A DNA stretch of 64,000 nucleotides from Companilactobacillus zhongbaensis (GTDB taxonomy: Bacteria > Bacillota > Bacilli > Lactobacillales > Lactobacillaceae). Both the position numbers and the translations under genes were made by a program. Position 1 is the stretch's first letter. Each line of letters begins with the position of its first letter. Positions 16,905-25,934 of this stretch are shown here, piece by piece. Below the pieces are notes generated by a model. That model had not been told where the DNA came from. It searched no databases and worked only from the letters and a program-made list of their open reading frames with translations. The stretch covers positions 1-64,000 of the forward strand of contig NZ_RHOM01000011.1 in assembly GCF_003946515.1 (NCBI RefSeq), read 5' to 3'.

Positions 16905-18426
16905 AAATATCTTTGGATGACATTCCAGCTTTAGCTTTACGTAACATGCTGCCGTGAGCAGGTGCTAAGGCACAGCCGTTACATTCTTCATAACCTAAGC
17001 CACCTTGATCATCTTCAACGTGTTCGATTTTTTCTTTCTTAGCCTTAGGAATCACGAATCTGTCGTCATATTTAGCAATTGCCAGTAGACGGTAGAGTGA
17101 TGTAGCTGATTCTTCAGTCAAATCAACACGGTCAAGTTTTTCAGTATCAAAGTCTTTTCCACTTGTTTTTGCACGCATATACAATCTCATCATTGCTAAT
17201 TTGTAGAGAGCATTCTTGATTACTTCAGTGTTACCACCGGCAAGAAGATTTGCTAAGTATTCAACCGGAATACGCATTTCTTCGATAGCTGGGAAGATGA
17301 GTTCAGGATACTTGATCGAGTTCTTACCTTCGAAGTAATTCATGATTGGTGATAGAGGTGGTACGTACCAAACCATTGGCATTGTACGGTATTCAGGGTG
17401 CAATGGGAAGGCGATCTTTTGTTCAACAGCCATCTTGTAAATAGGTGAACGTTGAGCACATTTGATTGTTTCCATGTCAACGCCGTCTGCCAATGCTTGT
17501 TCGATAACTTCTGGATCATTAGGGTCTAAGAACAATCCTAATTGTGCTTCATAAAGCTTTGTGTCATCAGGTTCTTCACAAGCTTCTTGAACACGGTCAG
17601 CATCGTAAAGGATAACTCCGATGTAACGGATACGACCAACACAAGTTTCTGAACAAACTGTTGGTAATCCTTCTTCGATTCTTGGGTAACAGAAAGTACA
17701 TTTTTCAGCTTTGTTAGTCTTCCAGTTGAAGTAAACCTTCTTGTATGGGCATCCTGTCATACAGAATCTCCATCCACGGCAACGTTCTTGGTCAACTAAG
17801 ACGATTCCGTCTTCGTCACGTTTGTACATGGCACCACTAGGACATGAGGCAACACAAGCTGCGTTCAAGCAGTGTTCACATAAACGAGGCAAGTACATCA
17901 TGAAAGTTTTTTCAAAGTTACCTTTGATGTCGGCTTCGATGTTTTGCATGTTAGGATCTTCGCCGAAACTACGATCTGAACCAGCCAAATCGTCATCCCA
18001 GTTAGGACCGTTGTTTAATTTCATATATTTACCAGTGATCTGTGACTTAGCACGAGCAACTGGTTGGTGTTTTGATTCCTTGCCAAACAATGTTTGGTAA
18101 TCGTAAGTCCATGGTTCGTAGTAGTCGTCCATGTTAGGCATGTCAGGATTGTAAAAAATCTTAGCTAGAGAAACTTTGTTAAGTTTGCTTCCGGCACGTA
18201 GTTCCAACTTGCCTTTACGATTTAATTTCCAGCCACCTTTGTAGTGACTTTCGTCTTCCCATTTCTTGGGATAGCCGACACCGGGTCTAGTTTCAACGTT
18301 GTTAAACCACATGTATTCTGCACCGGGACGGTTAGTCCAAGTTTGCTTACATGTTACGGAACAAGTGTGACATCCGATACATTTATCTAGGTTTAAAACC
18401 ATAGAAATTTGCGCTTTAACCTTCAT
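16867..18426 (-). CDS. narH: NarH, nitrate reductase beta (Fe-S) subunit
   Basis: 519 residues. The first ferredoxin-type motif is CIGCHTCSVTCKQTW. Later motifs CEHCLNAACVASCP, CRGWRFCMTGCP and CTFC...CSETC follow. The Trp in CRGWRFC is the known NarH substitution that gives a [3Fe-4S] cluster. It relays electrons from NarI to NarG. The start overlaps narG by 11 bp. Confidence 0.97.
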   Translation of the reverse strand: MKVKAQISMVLNLDKCIGCHTCSVTCKQTWTNRPGAEYMWFNNVETRPGVGYPKKWEDESHYKGGWKLNRKGKLELRAGSKLNKVSLAKIFYNPDMPNMDDYYEPWTYDYQTLFGKESKHQPVARAKSQITGKYMKLNNGPNWDDDLAGSDRSFGEDPNMQNIEADIKGNFEKTFMMYLPRLCEHCLNAACVASCPSGAMYKRDEDGIVLVDQERCRGWRFCMTGCPYKKVYFNWKTNKAEKCTFCYPRIEEGLPTVCSETCVGRIRYIGVILYDADRVQEACEEPDDTKLYEAQLGLFLDPNDPEVIEQALADGVDMETIKCAQRSPIYKMAVEQKIAFPLHPEYRTMPMVWYVPPLSPIMNYFEGKNSIKYPELIFPAIEEMRIPVEYLANLLAGGNTEVIKNALYKLAMMRLYMRAKTSGKDFDTEKLDRVDLTEESATSLYRLLAIAKYDDRFVIPKAKKEKIEHVEDDQGGLGYEECNGCALAPAHGSMLRKAKAGMSSKDIYAESFYGGIWRD

Positions 18427-21400
18427 TATTCCACTTGACCTCCTTTAATTTTCTAACGTTTACGTATAAGTCTCTTTGGTTACCGATTGGTCCATAGTAG
18501 TTGAAGCCGTAACTTAGTTGTCCATAGCCTCCGACCATTTGGGTTGGTTTGACGTGGATCTGAGTTGGGGCGTTGTGTGAACCACCACGGTTACCCGTAA
18601 TCGTTGATAATGGTTCTTCAATTTCCATATCTTGAGCGTGGTACATGTACATTGTGCCATCAGGCATTCTTTGACTGACAACGGCTCTGGCTGTTACTAC
18701 ACCGTTCTTATTGTATAGTTCAACCCAGTCGTTATCTTCAACGTCGATCTTCTTAGCATCATCCAAACTCAACCAAACTGTTGGGCCACCTCTAAAGAGT
18801 GTCAACATGTAAAGGTTGTCTTGGTAAGTAGTATGGATGTTCCACTTCCCGTGAGGTGTTAAGTAACGTAATGTGACCTCTTTGTCGGCTTTTTCAACCT
18901 TGGTATCAGTTGGTGCCATGACAAATGGTGGAAGTGTTGGTTTGTATGTAGCTAATTCTTCACCGTATTCTTGGAAAATTTCGTGATCCAAGTAATATGA
19001 TTGTCTACCAGTGATAGTTCTGAATGGAACGTTTCTTTCGATGTTGACAGAGAATGGTGAATATCTGTCGCCGTCGTGTTTAGCACTGGAGAAGATCGGT
19101 GTTGGGATACCTTCGCGAGGTTGCACGGTAATGTTTTGGAAGGTCATTTGTTTCTCTTCTTGACCGGCTGAGATATCTGTTAGCTTTTTACCAGTGATCT
19201 CTTCGGCATCTTCCCAAGCTTTCTTAGCAACGTGGCCGTTTGAGGCACTTGATAGATGCAAGATAGCTTCGGCAACATTACGGTCTTGATCGAGTTTAGG
19301 ACATCCCTTCTCGATTCCTTCGTTGTAAGTTCCTAAAATATCTTTCAATTCATCGTATTCAGTGGAAACATCGTAGCTATATCCGTTTGAACCGACTTTT
19401 CCACGAGCGTTAGGTCCTAAGGAAATGAACTTGTCGTAGATCTTCGTGTAGTCACGTTCAACTAAGGAAAGACTTGGCATTGTCTTACCAGGGATAGCTT
19501 CGATCTCACCCTTCTTCCAGTCTTTGATCTCACCTAATGGTTGGGAGATCTCACCTTTAGAATCATGCCCGAGTGGTTGAGTCTTCAAGTCATATTTAAC
19601 GCCTGAGAAGTACTTCTTAGCCATGCCAGAAAATTCTTTGGCGATGTCTTTAAAGGCTTGCCAGTCACTCTTTGATTCCCAAAGTGGATCGACTGCTTTG
19701 TTGAATGGGTGAATGAATGGGTGCATATCAGTACTTGAAAGGTCTTCCTTTTCGTACCAAGTTGCAGCTGGTAACACGATATCTGAGTAAAGTGGTGTCG
19801 TTACCATCCGGAAATCGAATGTTGTAACTAAGTCCAATTTACCGTCGATCGAGTGTTCGTCCCATTCCATGTCTTCCGGTTTGAAATTGCCGTTAGTCTT
19901 AGCTAACAAGCCATTTTCAGCACCGAGCATGTGACGCATGAAGTATTCTTGTCCTTTACCAGATGATGCGAACAAGTTTGAACGCCAGATGAACATACCT
20001 TTAGGTTGGTTTTCATCGGCATCAGGAGCTTCAGCAGCGAATTTCAAACTTCCGTCAACTAATTCTTTAACGACTTTCTTAGCTACTTCTTCTTTGTCAG
20101 TAGTCTGATATTGATCTGTGAAAGTCAAACTGTTGCGGTTAAATTGTGGATATGATGGCATCCAACCTAATCTAATAGCCATTTGGTTGTAGTCAGCTGG
20201 ATGTTTGTAGCCGTGTTTGATGTGTTTAGTTGGTGATTTTTGAGCGGCATTGTCTAACTCATCATACTTCCATTGGTCACTAGCAAAGTAGAAGAATGAA
20301 GTACCTTGTTGTTGACGAGCGCCACCTGGAGTCCAGTCGTTAGCAAATGCGATATTAGCCCAACCTTCGGCCGGACGTAATTTTTCTTGGCCAACGTAGT
20401 GAGCCCAGCCACCACCTTGAACACCAACACAACCACAAAGAAGTAGCATGTTGATGGCTGAACGATAAGTCATATCTGAGTTGAACCAGTGGTTAACACC
20501 GGCACCGATGATGATCATTGACTTACCTTTAGTTTCGGCTGCATTCTTGGCAAATTCATTAGCAACTTGAACGATCAAATCTTTTTTAACGCCAGTGATC
20601 TTCTCTGACCAAGCAGGTGTGAAGAGACTGTCGAGGTCATCGTAGCCTTTAGCAGCATATGGATCAGCTTCAACACGGTTGATACCATATTGAGCCATTA
20701 CCAAGTCAAAGACTGTAGCGACTTTTTGCTTCTTGCCGTTGGCTAAAGTGATCTCACGATATGGGATCGTTCTTTGATAGATCGAGTTACCAGAAGCATC
20801 AAAACTAGGCATGTCGATCGTTTGTGTCTTGCCGCTTTCGATGAATGACAATCTTGGATCGATCTGGTGACCGTCTGCAGCAGTTAGATCAAGGTTCCAC
20901 TTCTTGCCAGCTTCCCATCTTTGACCCATAGTTCCGTTTGGAACGACTACTTGGTCGTTAGTTTCATCAACGAGAACTGGTTTCCATTCACCGTTTTCGA
21001 CTTCTTTGTCAGTCAAGTCCGAGATTCTGAGGAAACGTCCAGAAACGACGTGTTCTGGGTTAGTTTCACTTTCATCAAGCATGATCATGAATGGTAGATC
21101 AGTGAATCTCTTCGAGTAATCGATGAAATATGGTACTTGTTTCTTATTATAAAATTCATTCAAGATAACGTGCGTGAAGCCTTGGGCTAAAGCAGCGTCA
21201 GATCCAGGATGTGGAGCTAACCAGTTATCAGCGAACTTAACGTTTTCAGCATAGTCTGGTGAGATCGAAACGACCTTTGTACCTTTATAACGAGCTTCTA
21301 CCATGAAGTGAGCATCAGGTGTTCTAGTTAATGGAACGTTTGAACCCCACATCATCAAGTATTGACTGTTATACCAGTCAGCTGATTCAGGTACATCAGT

Positions 21401-22090
21401 TTGTTCACCCCAAACTTGTGGTGATGCTGGTGGTAGATCGGCATACCAATCGTAGAAACTAAGCATTTCTCCACCAAGCATAGAAAGAAATCTAGCACCA
21501 GAAGCGTAACTGAGCATTGACATAGCTGGGATCGGTGAGAATCCAGCAATACGGTCAGGTCCGTACTTCTTGATGGTGTAGATCAACATGGCTGAGATCA
21601 ATTCAGTAGCGTCTGACCACTTAACACGGATCAAGCCACCGTGACCACGAGCTGATTTATATTCTTTGGTCTTTTCGGGGTCAGTAACAATGCTTTCCCA
21701 AGCATCAACGGGACTATCATTTTGCTTCTTAGCTTCATCCCACATTCTCCACAAACGTTCACGAATGTATGGGTATTTAATACGCAAAGGACTGTATTCA
21801 TACCATGAGAAACTAGCACCACGAGGACAGCCACGTGGCTCGTATTCAGGCATGTTAGGTCCACAAGAAGGATAGTCAGTTGACTGATGCTCCCAAGTTA
21901 CGACACCTTGTTTGACATAAACGTTCCAACTACAAGAACCGGTACAGTTAACACCGTGAGTAGTCCGAACTACTTTGTCATGTGCCCAACGTTCTTTGTA
22001 TAATTTCTCCCAACGACGTGAGTTTTCTTCGAGTTGGGTGAAATTACCATTAAATTTTTCGACTTTTTTAAAGAATTTTGATCCTAGCAT
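18416..22090 (-). CDS. narG: NarG, nitrate reductase alpha (Mo-bisMGD) subunit
   Basis: 1224 residues from the ATG at 22090, which follows AGGGGAATTGCTT; a longer frame would start on TTG. The FS0 cluster ligands are seen in HGVNCTGSCSWN plus a later Cys in YPSCGPNMPEYEPRGCPRG. The segment GEQTDVPESADWYN carries the Asp that ligates molybdenum in NarG proteins. No Tat signal is expected or seen. It reduces nitrate to nitrite on the cytoplasmic side. First gene of the 13-gene run, facing a shared divergent control region. Confidence 0.97.
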   Translation of the reverse strand: MLGSKFFKKVEKFNGNFTQLEENSRRWEKLYKERWAHDKVVRTTHGVNCTGSCSWNVYVKQGVVTWEHQSTDYPSCGPNMPEYEPRGCPRGASFSWYEYSPLRIKYPYIRERLWRMWDEAKKQNDSPVDAWESIVTDPEKTKEYKSARGHGGLIRVKWSDATELISAMLIYTIKKYGPDRIAGFSPIPAMSMLSYASGARFLSMLGGEMLSFYDWYADLPPASPQVWGEQTDVPESADWYNSQYLMMWGSNVPLTRTPDAHFMVEARYKGTKVVSISPDYAENVKFADNWLAPHPGSDAALAQGFTHVILNEFYNKKQVPYFIDYSKRFTDLPFMIMLDESETNPEHVVSGRFLRISDLTDKEVENGEWKPVLVDETNDQVVVPNGTMGQRWEAGKKWNLDLTAADGHQIDPRLSFIESGKTQTIDMPSFDASGNSIYQRTIPYREITLANGKKQKVATVFDLVMAQYGINRVEADPYAAKGYDDLDSLFTPAWSEKITGVKKDLIVQVANEFAKNAAETKGKSMIIIGAGVNHWFNSDMTYRSAINMLLLCGCVGVQGGGWAHYVGQEKLRPAEGWANIAFANDWTPGGARQQQGTSFFYFASDQWKYDELDNAAQKSPTKHIKHGYKHPADYNQMAIRLGWMPSYPQFNRNSLTFTDQYQTTDKEEVAKKVVKELVDGSLKFAAEAPDADENQPKGMFIWRSNLFASSGKGQEYFMRHMLGAENGLLAKTNGNFKPEDMEWDEHSIDGKLDLVTTFDFRMVTTPLYSDIVLPAATWYEKEDLSSTDMHPFIHPFNKAVDPLWESKSDWQAFKDIAKEFSGMAKKYFSGVKYDLKTQPLGHDSKGEISQPLGEIKDWKKGEIEAIPGKTMPSLSLVERDYTKIYDKFISLGPNARGKVGSNGYSYDVSTEYDELKDILGTYNEGIEKGCPKLDQDRNVAEAILHLSSASNGHVAKKAWEDAEEITGKKLTDISAGQEEKQMTFQNITVQPREGIPTPIFSSAKHDGDRYSPFSVNIERNVPFRTITGRQSYYLDHEIFQEYGEELATYKPTLPPFVMAPTDTKVEKADKEVTLRYLTPHGKWNIHTTYQDNLYMLTLFRGGPTVWLSLDDAKKIDVEDNDWVELYNKNGVVTARAVVSQRMPDGTMYMYHAQDMEIEEPLSTITGNRGGSHNAPTQIHVKPTQMVGGYGQLSYGFNYYGPIGNQRDLYVNVRKLKEVKWNNEG

Positions 22091-22171
22091 AAGCAATTCC
22101 CCTATCAATATCGTTATTTATCGATACTAATTCTACATATTAAATTTAGCACGTATCCTAATTGACTTCGA

Positions 22172-22187
22172 TTAGGAATTTCCCTAA
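22172..22187. promoter_or_regulatory. NreC-like operator in the narG/moeB divergent region
   Basis: TTAGGAATTTCCCTAA matches the staphylococcal NreC site TAGGG-N4-CCCTA at all but one position. It overlaps a second inverted repeat TCCTAAT-N8-ATTAGGA (about 22157-22179). The site lies between narG (minus) and moeB (plus), about 85 bp upstream of narG. Control by the NreC encoded at 27 kb is a reasonable inference. Confidence 0.6.
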
Positions 22188-22222
22188 CCTTTTGAGTAAA
22201 CGTATATTTGGAGGGAATGAAA

Positions 22223-22957
22223 ATGGTTACGAGCAGATATGATCGACAGTTAAAAATCGAACAAATTGGTGAAGTTGGCCAAGCGAATTTGGAAAAAGCT
22301 AACGTCTTAGTTATCGGTGTCGGGGGACTCGGTAGTTATGTTTCGTCAGAATTAGTTAAGGCTGGGGTCGGTTCGATAACTTTAGTCGACTTTGACCAAG
22401 TAGAGTTGACCAACTTGCACCGGCAAAATCTTTACACAGAGGCCGACGTTGAAAATGGTCTAGGCAAACTAGAAGCCATGCAAGAACATTTACAGGCAGC
22501 CAACAGCAACGTTAAAATAAATACTATAGAACAAAAATATTCATCAGAACTAATCAATGACCAATATCAACTAGTCATCGACTGTACCGACAATTTCCCA
22601 GTCAAATATCAGATCAATCATGACTGTTTCGAAAAAAACGTCCCACATATTTTTGCCACTTGTGCCGGCAATCAAGGTCAGGCTATGTTCATCAGATCGA
22701 CTGACGACGCTTGTTTAGAATGTCTCTACCCCAAACAAGACATCGCTAAACTTGGCCTTTCAGCAAACATCGGAACGAATCCAATGATCGTGGCCATCAC
22801 TGGTAGTTTGGAAGCTTCAATGGCGTTGAAGTTTTTGACCCGTCCTGAAAAAGTCGTGCCCGGAAAATTAATGGTCGTCGATAATTGGAACTTCGACTTC
22901 CGTAAGATCAGGGTCCACGTTAGTTCGAAATGTCCACTTCATGGAGGTAATAATTAA
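22223..22957 (+). CDS. moeB: MoeB/ThiF-type adenylyltransferase
   Basis: 244 residues from the ATG at 22223, 7 nt after GGAGGGA; an upstream TTG frame start is less likely. The E1-like nucleotide motif VIGVGGLGSYVSSELVKAGVG is near residue 32 and LVDFDQVELTNLHRQ follows. Zn ligands are CLEC and, unusually, CPLH instead of a second CxxC. It adenylates the MoaD C-terminus. The divergent position opposite narG fits a MoeB role over ThiF. Confidence 0.9.
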   Translation: MVTSRYDRQLKIEQIGEVGQANLEKANVLVIGVGGLGSYVSSELVKAGVGSITLVDFDQVELTNLHRQNLYTEADVENGLGKLEAMQEHLQAANSNVKINTIEQKYSSELINDQYQLVIDCTDNFPVKYQINHDCFEKNVPHIFATCAGNQGQAMFIRSTDDACLECLYPKQDIAKLGLSANIGTNPMIVAITGSLEASMALKFLTRPEKVVPGKLMVVDNWNFDFRKIRVHVSSKCPLHGGNN

Positions 22958-23424
22958 TGATAGATTTTTCAATCATCACCGTCAGTGATACGCGAACCGA
23001 GGAAACTGACAAGTCAGGACAATATTTGCAGGAAAAATTAACTAATGAAGGTTATAATTTATTCCAAAAATATATCGTTAAAGATGACTCCAAAGAAATA
23101 ATTCAGGCGTACAATAAACTAGTACAGACCGATTCAAAGTTGATCCTCGTAAATGGTGGAACGGGTATCGCCGTCCGTGATGTGACGATCGATACGTTAG
23201 AACCCGAATTTATCAAACTGATCCCTGGTTTTGGTGAATATTTTAGAAGGATCAGTGTCGACGAGATCGGTATTAGAGCCTTAGCTTCCGGAGCTGCCGC
23301 TGGGATAACCGCCAGTGAACAGCTTTGTTACTTACTGCCAGGATCGACTAACGCTTGCAAGACCGCTTTAGAAGAAGTCATCTTGCCTGATTTACCACAC
23401 TTAATAAAGGAGATAACTAAATAA
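22957..23424 (+). CDS. moaB: MoaB/MogA-type molybdopterin adenylyltransferase
   Basis: 155 residues with the MoaB pattern: SDTRTEETDKSG near the start, VNGGTGIAVRDVT for substrate binding, and LPGSTNACKTALEEVILPDLPH near the end. It activates molybdopterin with AMP before molybdate insertion. It abuts moeB (TAATG) and moeA. Confidence 0.93.
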   Translation: MIDFSIITVSDTRTEETDKSGQYLQEKLTNEGYNLFQKYIVKDDSKEIIQAYNKLVQTDSKLILVNGGTGIAVRDVTIDTLEPEFIKLIPGFGEYFRRISVDEIGIRALASGAAAGITASEQLCYLLPGSTNACKTALEEVILPDLPHLIKEITK

Positions 23425-24653
23425 TGTATACACCAGTTGATAAAAGAAACGCCATTTCCATTGATGCTGCCCGCGACGTCATTAAAAAAAGCGTTGCTGC
23501 ATTAACTACTAAGACAGAAATGATCAAGGCTAGTGAGGCTAATCATCGGGTCATTGCTGAAGACGTTACTGCACCAAATGATCTCCCGACTTTTCGTAGA
23601 TCGGGTTATGACGGCTTTGCATTGATCAAATCCGACTTGAAGAGTTTCCCGACTCAGTTGAAAGTCGTTGGCGACATCCCTGCTGGAGCCGACTTCGATC
23701 GACCAATCGTTTCCGGTGAAGCTGTCAGGATCATGACTGGTGGTTACGTTCCTGACGGAGCAGACTTAGTCGTCATGTTGGAAACTACGAAGATGGTCGA
23801 CAAAGACACGGTTGAGATCTCCGAAATCCAACGAAAAGACAACATCACCCAGATCGGTGACTACTTCAAACAAGGCGACACCTTGCTAGCTAAAGATACC
23901 GAGATCAACCCCGGAGGAATCAGCTTATTAGCAGCTTTTGACGTCCAAGAGATCAAGGTCTATCAACAACCGAAAGTCGGCATCATCACTACTGGTTCAG
24001 AATTGTTACACCCTGGTGAACCAGTCAAAAACGGTAAGATCTATAACAGTAACGGTCCTTTGATCAAGAATCTTTGCTTAGAAAATGGCGCCCAAGTCGT
24101 TAGCTACACGCAGATCAAAGACGACCCCGAATTATTGAAAAAAGCCATCACTGACCTTCAAGGAAAGTGCGATGTCATCATTACTGACGGTGGAGTTTCT
24201 GTTGGTGACTTCGACATCATTGCCGATTTAGCCAAGTCAGCCGACCAACTACTCTTCAACAAACTCGAAATGCGTCCTGGTTCAGTAACGACGGCTTTCG
24301 TCGACAAAGGTACCCTTTACTTTGGATTATCAGGAAATCCTGGTGCTTGTTATACCGGTTTCTACCTATATGTAGAATACGCCCTACGTTTGATGCAAAA
24401 ACAAGCTAGTCGTTGTATCGAATGCTTCGGAACATTGAACGCTGAATATACGAAGACAAACATGTACGACCGGATCTTACGTGGAAAATATCACTTCGAA
24501 AAAGATCACATCGAAATCGGCCGTGTTGGTGGCGACGCTTCAGGAAATTTGAATAATTTGCAACGTGCTACTTGTATGTTCGAGATCCCTCGTGGCGACT
24601 CGATCACACCAAAAGGAAGCGTCTTGAGAACATGGTTGTTACCTTTCAAATAG
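23424..24653 (+). CDS. moeA: MoeA, molybdopterin molybdenumtransferase
   Basis: 409 residues with MoeA hallmarks: FRRSGYDGFALI, RIMTGGYVPDGADLVVMLE, TTGSEL, GKIYNSNG, DGGVSVGDFD and LSGNPGACYTGF. It inserts molybdate into adenylated molybdopterin. It is coupled to moaB at its start and overlaps mobB at its end. Confidence 0.96.
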   Translation: MYTPVDKRNAISIDAARDVIKKSVAALTTKTEMIKASEANHRVIAEDVTAPNDLPTFRRSGYDGFALIKSDLKSFPTQLKVVGDIPAGADFDRPIVSGEAVRIMTGGYVPDGADLVVMLETTKMVDKDTVEISEIQRKDNITQIGDYFKQGDTLLAKDTEINPGGISLLAAFDVQEIKVYQQPKVGIITTGSELLHPGEPVKNGKIYNSNGPLIKNLCLENGAQVVSYTQIKDDPELLKKAITDLQGKCDVIITDGGVSVGDFDIIADLAKSADQLLFNKLEMRPGSVTTAFVDKGTLYFGLSGNPGACYTGFYLYVEYALRLMQKQASRCIECFGTLNAEYTKTNMYDRILRGKYHFEKDHIEIGRVGGDASGNLNNLQRATCMFEIPRGDSITPKGSVLRTWLLPFK

Positions 24654-25120
24654 TCGGTCATAAGAAAAGCGGCAAGACCACTTTAACGAACGACTTTTTA
24701 AAAGTAGCTCCAACACTCAACTATCAAATTTCTGTCGTCAAACACACTCACGGACCAGTCGATATACCTAGCAACACCGACACTGGCAAGTTTTATGAAA
24801 ACTCCAACGACGTATTGTTACTAAACGATACCCAAACGATCCACTATCAACGAAACCTCGAATTGACCGCTGAAGCACAGATCAGGCAAATGCAGCAAAC
24901 TACTTCAGCCGATTTTTTGATCATCGAAGGTCTCAAGGAACTCGACTATCCTAAAATAGTCCTCTTAAAAAAAGACGAATCACCGGCTGACTTTGGGGAA
25001 GTCACTAATATCCGGTCTTTCGCCAGCATTCAAAAAACTACCACCAGCCAAGATTTTGTTTCACTGACTGACTTTAACAAAAGGGATTTTATTACAAAGT
25101 TTTTGAGGGAATTAAAATGA
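24632..25120 (+). CDS. mobB: MobB, GTP-binding helper of dinucleotide cofactor synthesis
   Basis: 162 residues from the ATG at 24632, which places the P-loop GHKKSGKTT at about residues 8-16, the usual position. An in-frame TTG start at 24572 would add 20 residues read from moeA coding sequence and is not favoured. It overlaps moeA by 22 bp and mobA by 4 bp. Confidence 0.9.
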   Translation: MVVTFQIVGHKKSGKTTLTNDFLKVAPTLNYQISVVKHTHGPVDIPSNTDTGKFYENSNDVLLLNDTQTIHYQRNLELTAEAQIRQMQQTTSADFLIIEGLKELDYPKIVLLKKDESPADFGEVTNIRSFASIQKTTTSQDFVSLTDFNKRDFITKFLRELK

Positions 25121-25674
25121 CAGACGGACTTATTCTCGCAGGCGGAAAATCTACTCGCTACCAAAGTGACAAGGCACTCGCCCACTTCAACACTCGTGTT
25201 TTGACAAATGTTGAATATACGGCCAACAAGCTCTTGCCTTTCGTAGACAACTGCTACGTTTCAACTAATCAAAACAACAATCACGCCATTAGACGGCTTT
25301 TTTACGATGTCAAAAACATCGAAGTCATCGAAGACCAAGCACCATTGATCGACCGTGGACCGATCTCGGCTCTATGGTCTTACTTTCAAGCGACTGGTAA
25401 CGAACGGGCAGATTTACTCGTCCTAGCGACTGATTACAAAAATATCAATCAAACTATGCTAAAATTGATAAAAAATCAAAGCGCTTACATAAACTGTGGC
25501 GGTGAACCACAATATACTTTTTGCCACATCGATTTAACTTTTCGTCAGTTCAAAAATCAGCTGCACAACCGTCGCTTCAGATGGCAAGACGTTTTACAAA
25601 CTGCAAACTGTGACACCGTATTTTTGGCAAATTATCAAATTAAGAACATCAACTATCAGGAGGATCTACTATGA
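25117..25674 (+). CDS. mobA: MobA, molybdenum cofactor guanylyltransferase
   Basis: 185 residues opening with the nucleotidyltransferase motif LAGGKSTRYQSDKAL and containing DRGPISALWSYF. It adds GMP to the molybdenum cofactor to form the guanine dinucleotide needed by NarG. It is shorter at its C-terminus than the enterobacterial protein but has the core motifs. Confidence 0.9.
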   Translation: MTDGLILAGGKSTRYQSDKALAHFNTRVLTNVEYTANKLLPFVDNCYVSTNQNNNHAIRRLFYDVKNIEVIEDQAPLIDRGPISALWSYFQATGNERADLLVLATDYKNINQTMLKLIKNQSAYINCGGEPQYTFCHIDLTFRQFKNQLHNRRFRWQDVLQTANCDTVFLANYQIKNINYQEDLL

Positions 25675-25919
25675 AAAACAAGTCCGATATGACCGAAGGC
25701 GACTTCCAAAAACTGATCCGTATTTGTATGAACGACCTTTCGATCCAACGAACACTTTTAGAAAATGAAATGCAGGCGCAACGAGACGACTTAAGAACCC
25801 TAGAACAAGATGAAGCAATCGATAATCTCGAGCGGAGGATCATGTTGATCAAGAAAGACTACGACCACTACGCCGACTATATCGACCCTGCCTATTCCGA
25901 AGAAAAAATAGAATATTAG
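25671..25919 (+). CDS. Small acidic coiled-coil protein next to nreB
   Basis: 82 residues, mostly predicted helix, rich in Glu, Asp and Lys with heptad-like leucine/isoleucine spacing (ENEMQAQRDDLRTLEQDEAI). I do not recognise the family. It overlaps mobA by 4 bp, follows GGAGGATCTACT, and ends 15 bp before nreB. In staphylococci this place before nreB is held by nreA, a GAF-type nitrate receptor; this protein is far too small for that. An auxiliary or adaptor role in the Nre system is a guess. Confidence 0.7.
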   Translation: MKNKSDMTEGDFQKLIRICMNDLSIQRTLLENEMQAQRDDLRTLEQDEAIDNLERRIMLIKKDYDHYADYIDPAYSEEKIEY

Positions 25920-25934
25920 TAGAGATGATAAACC

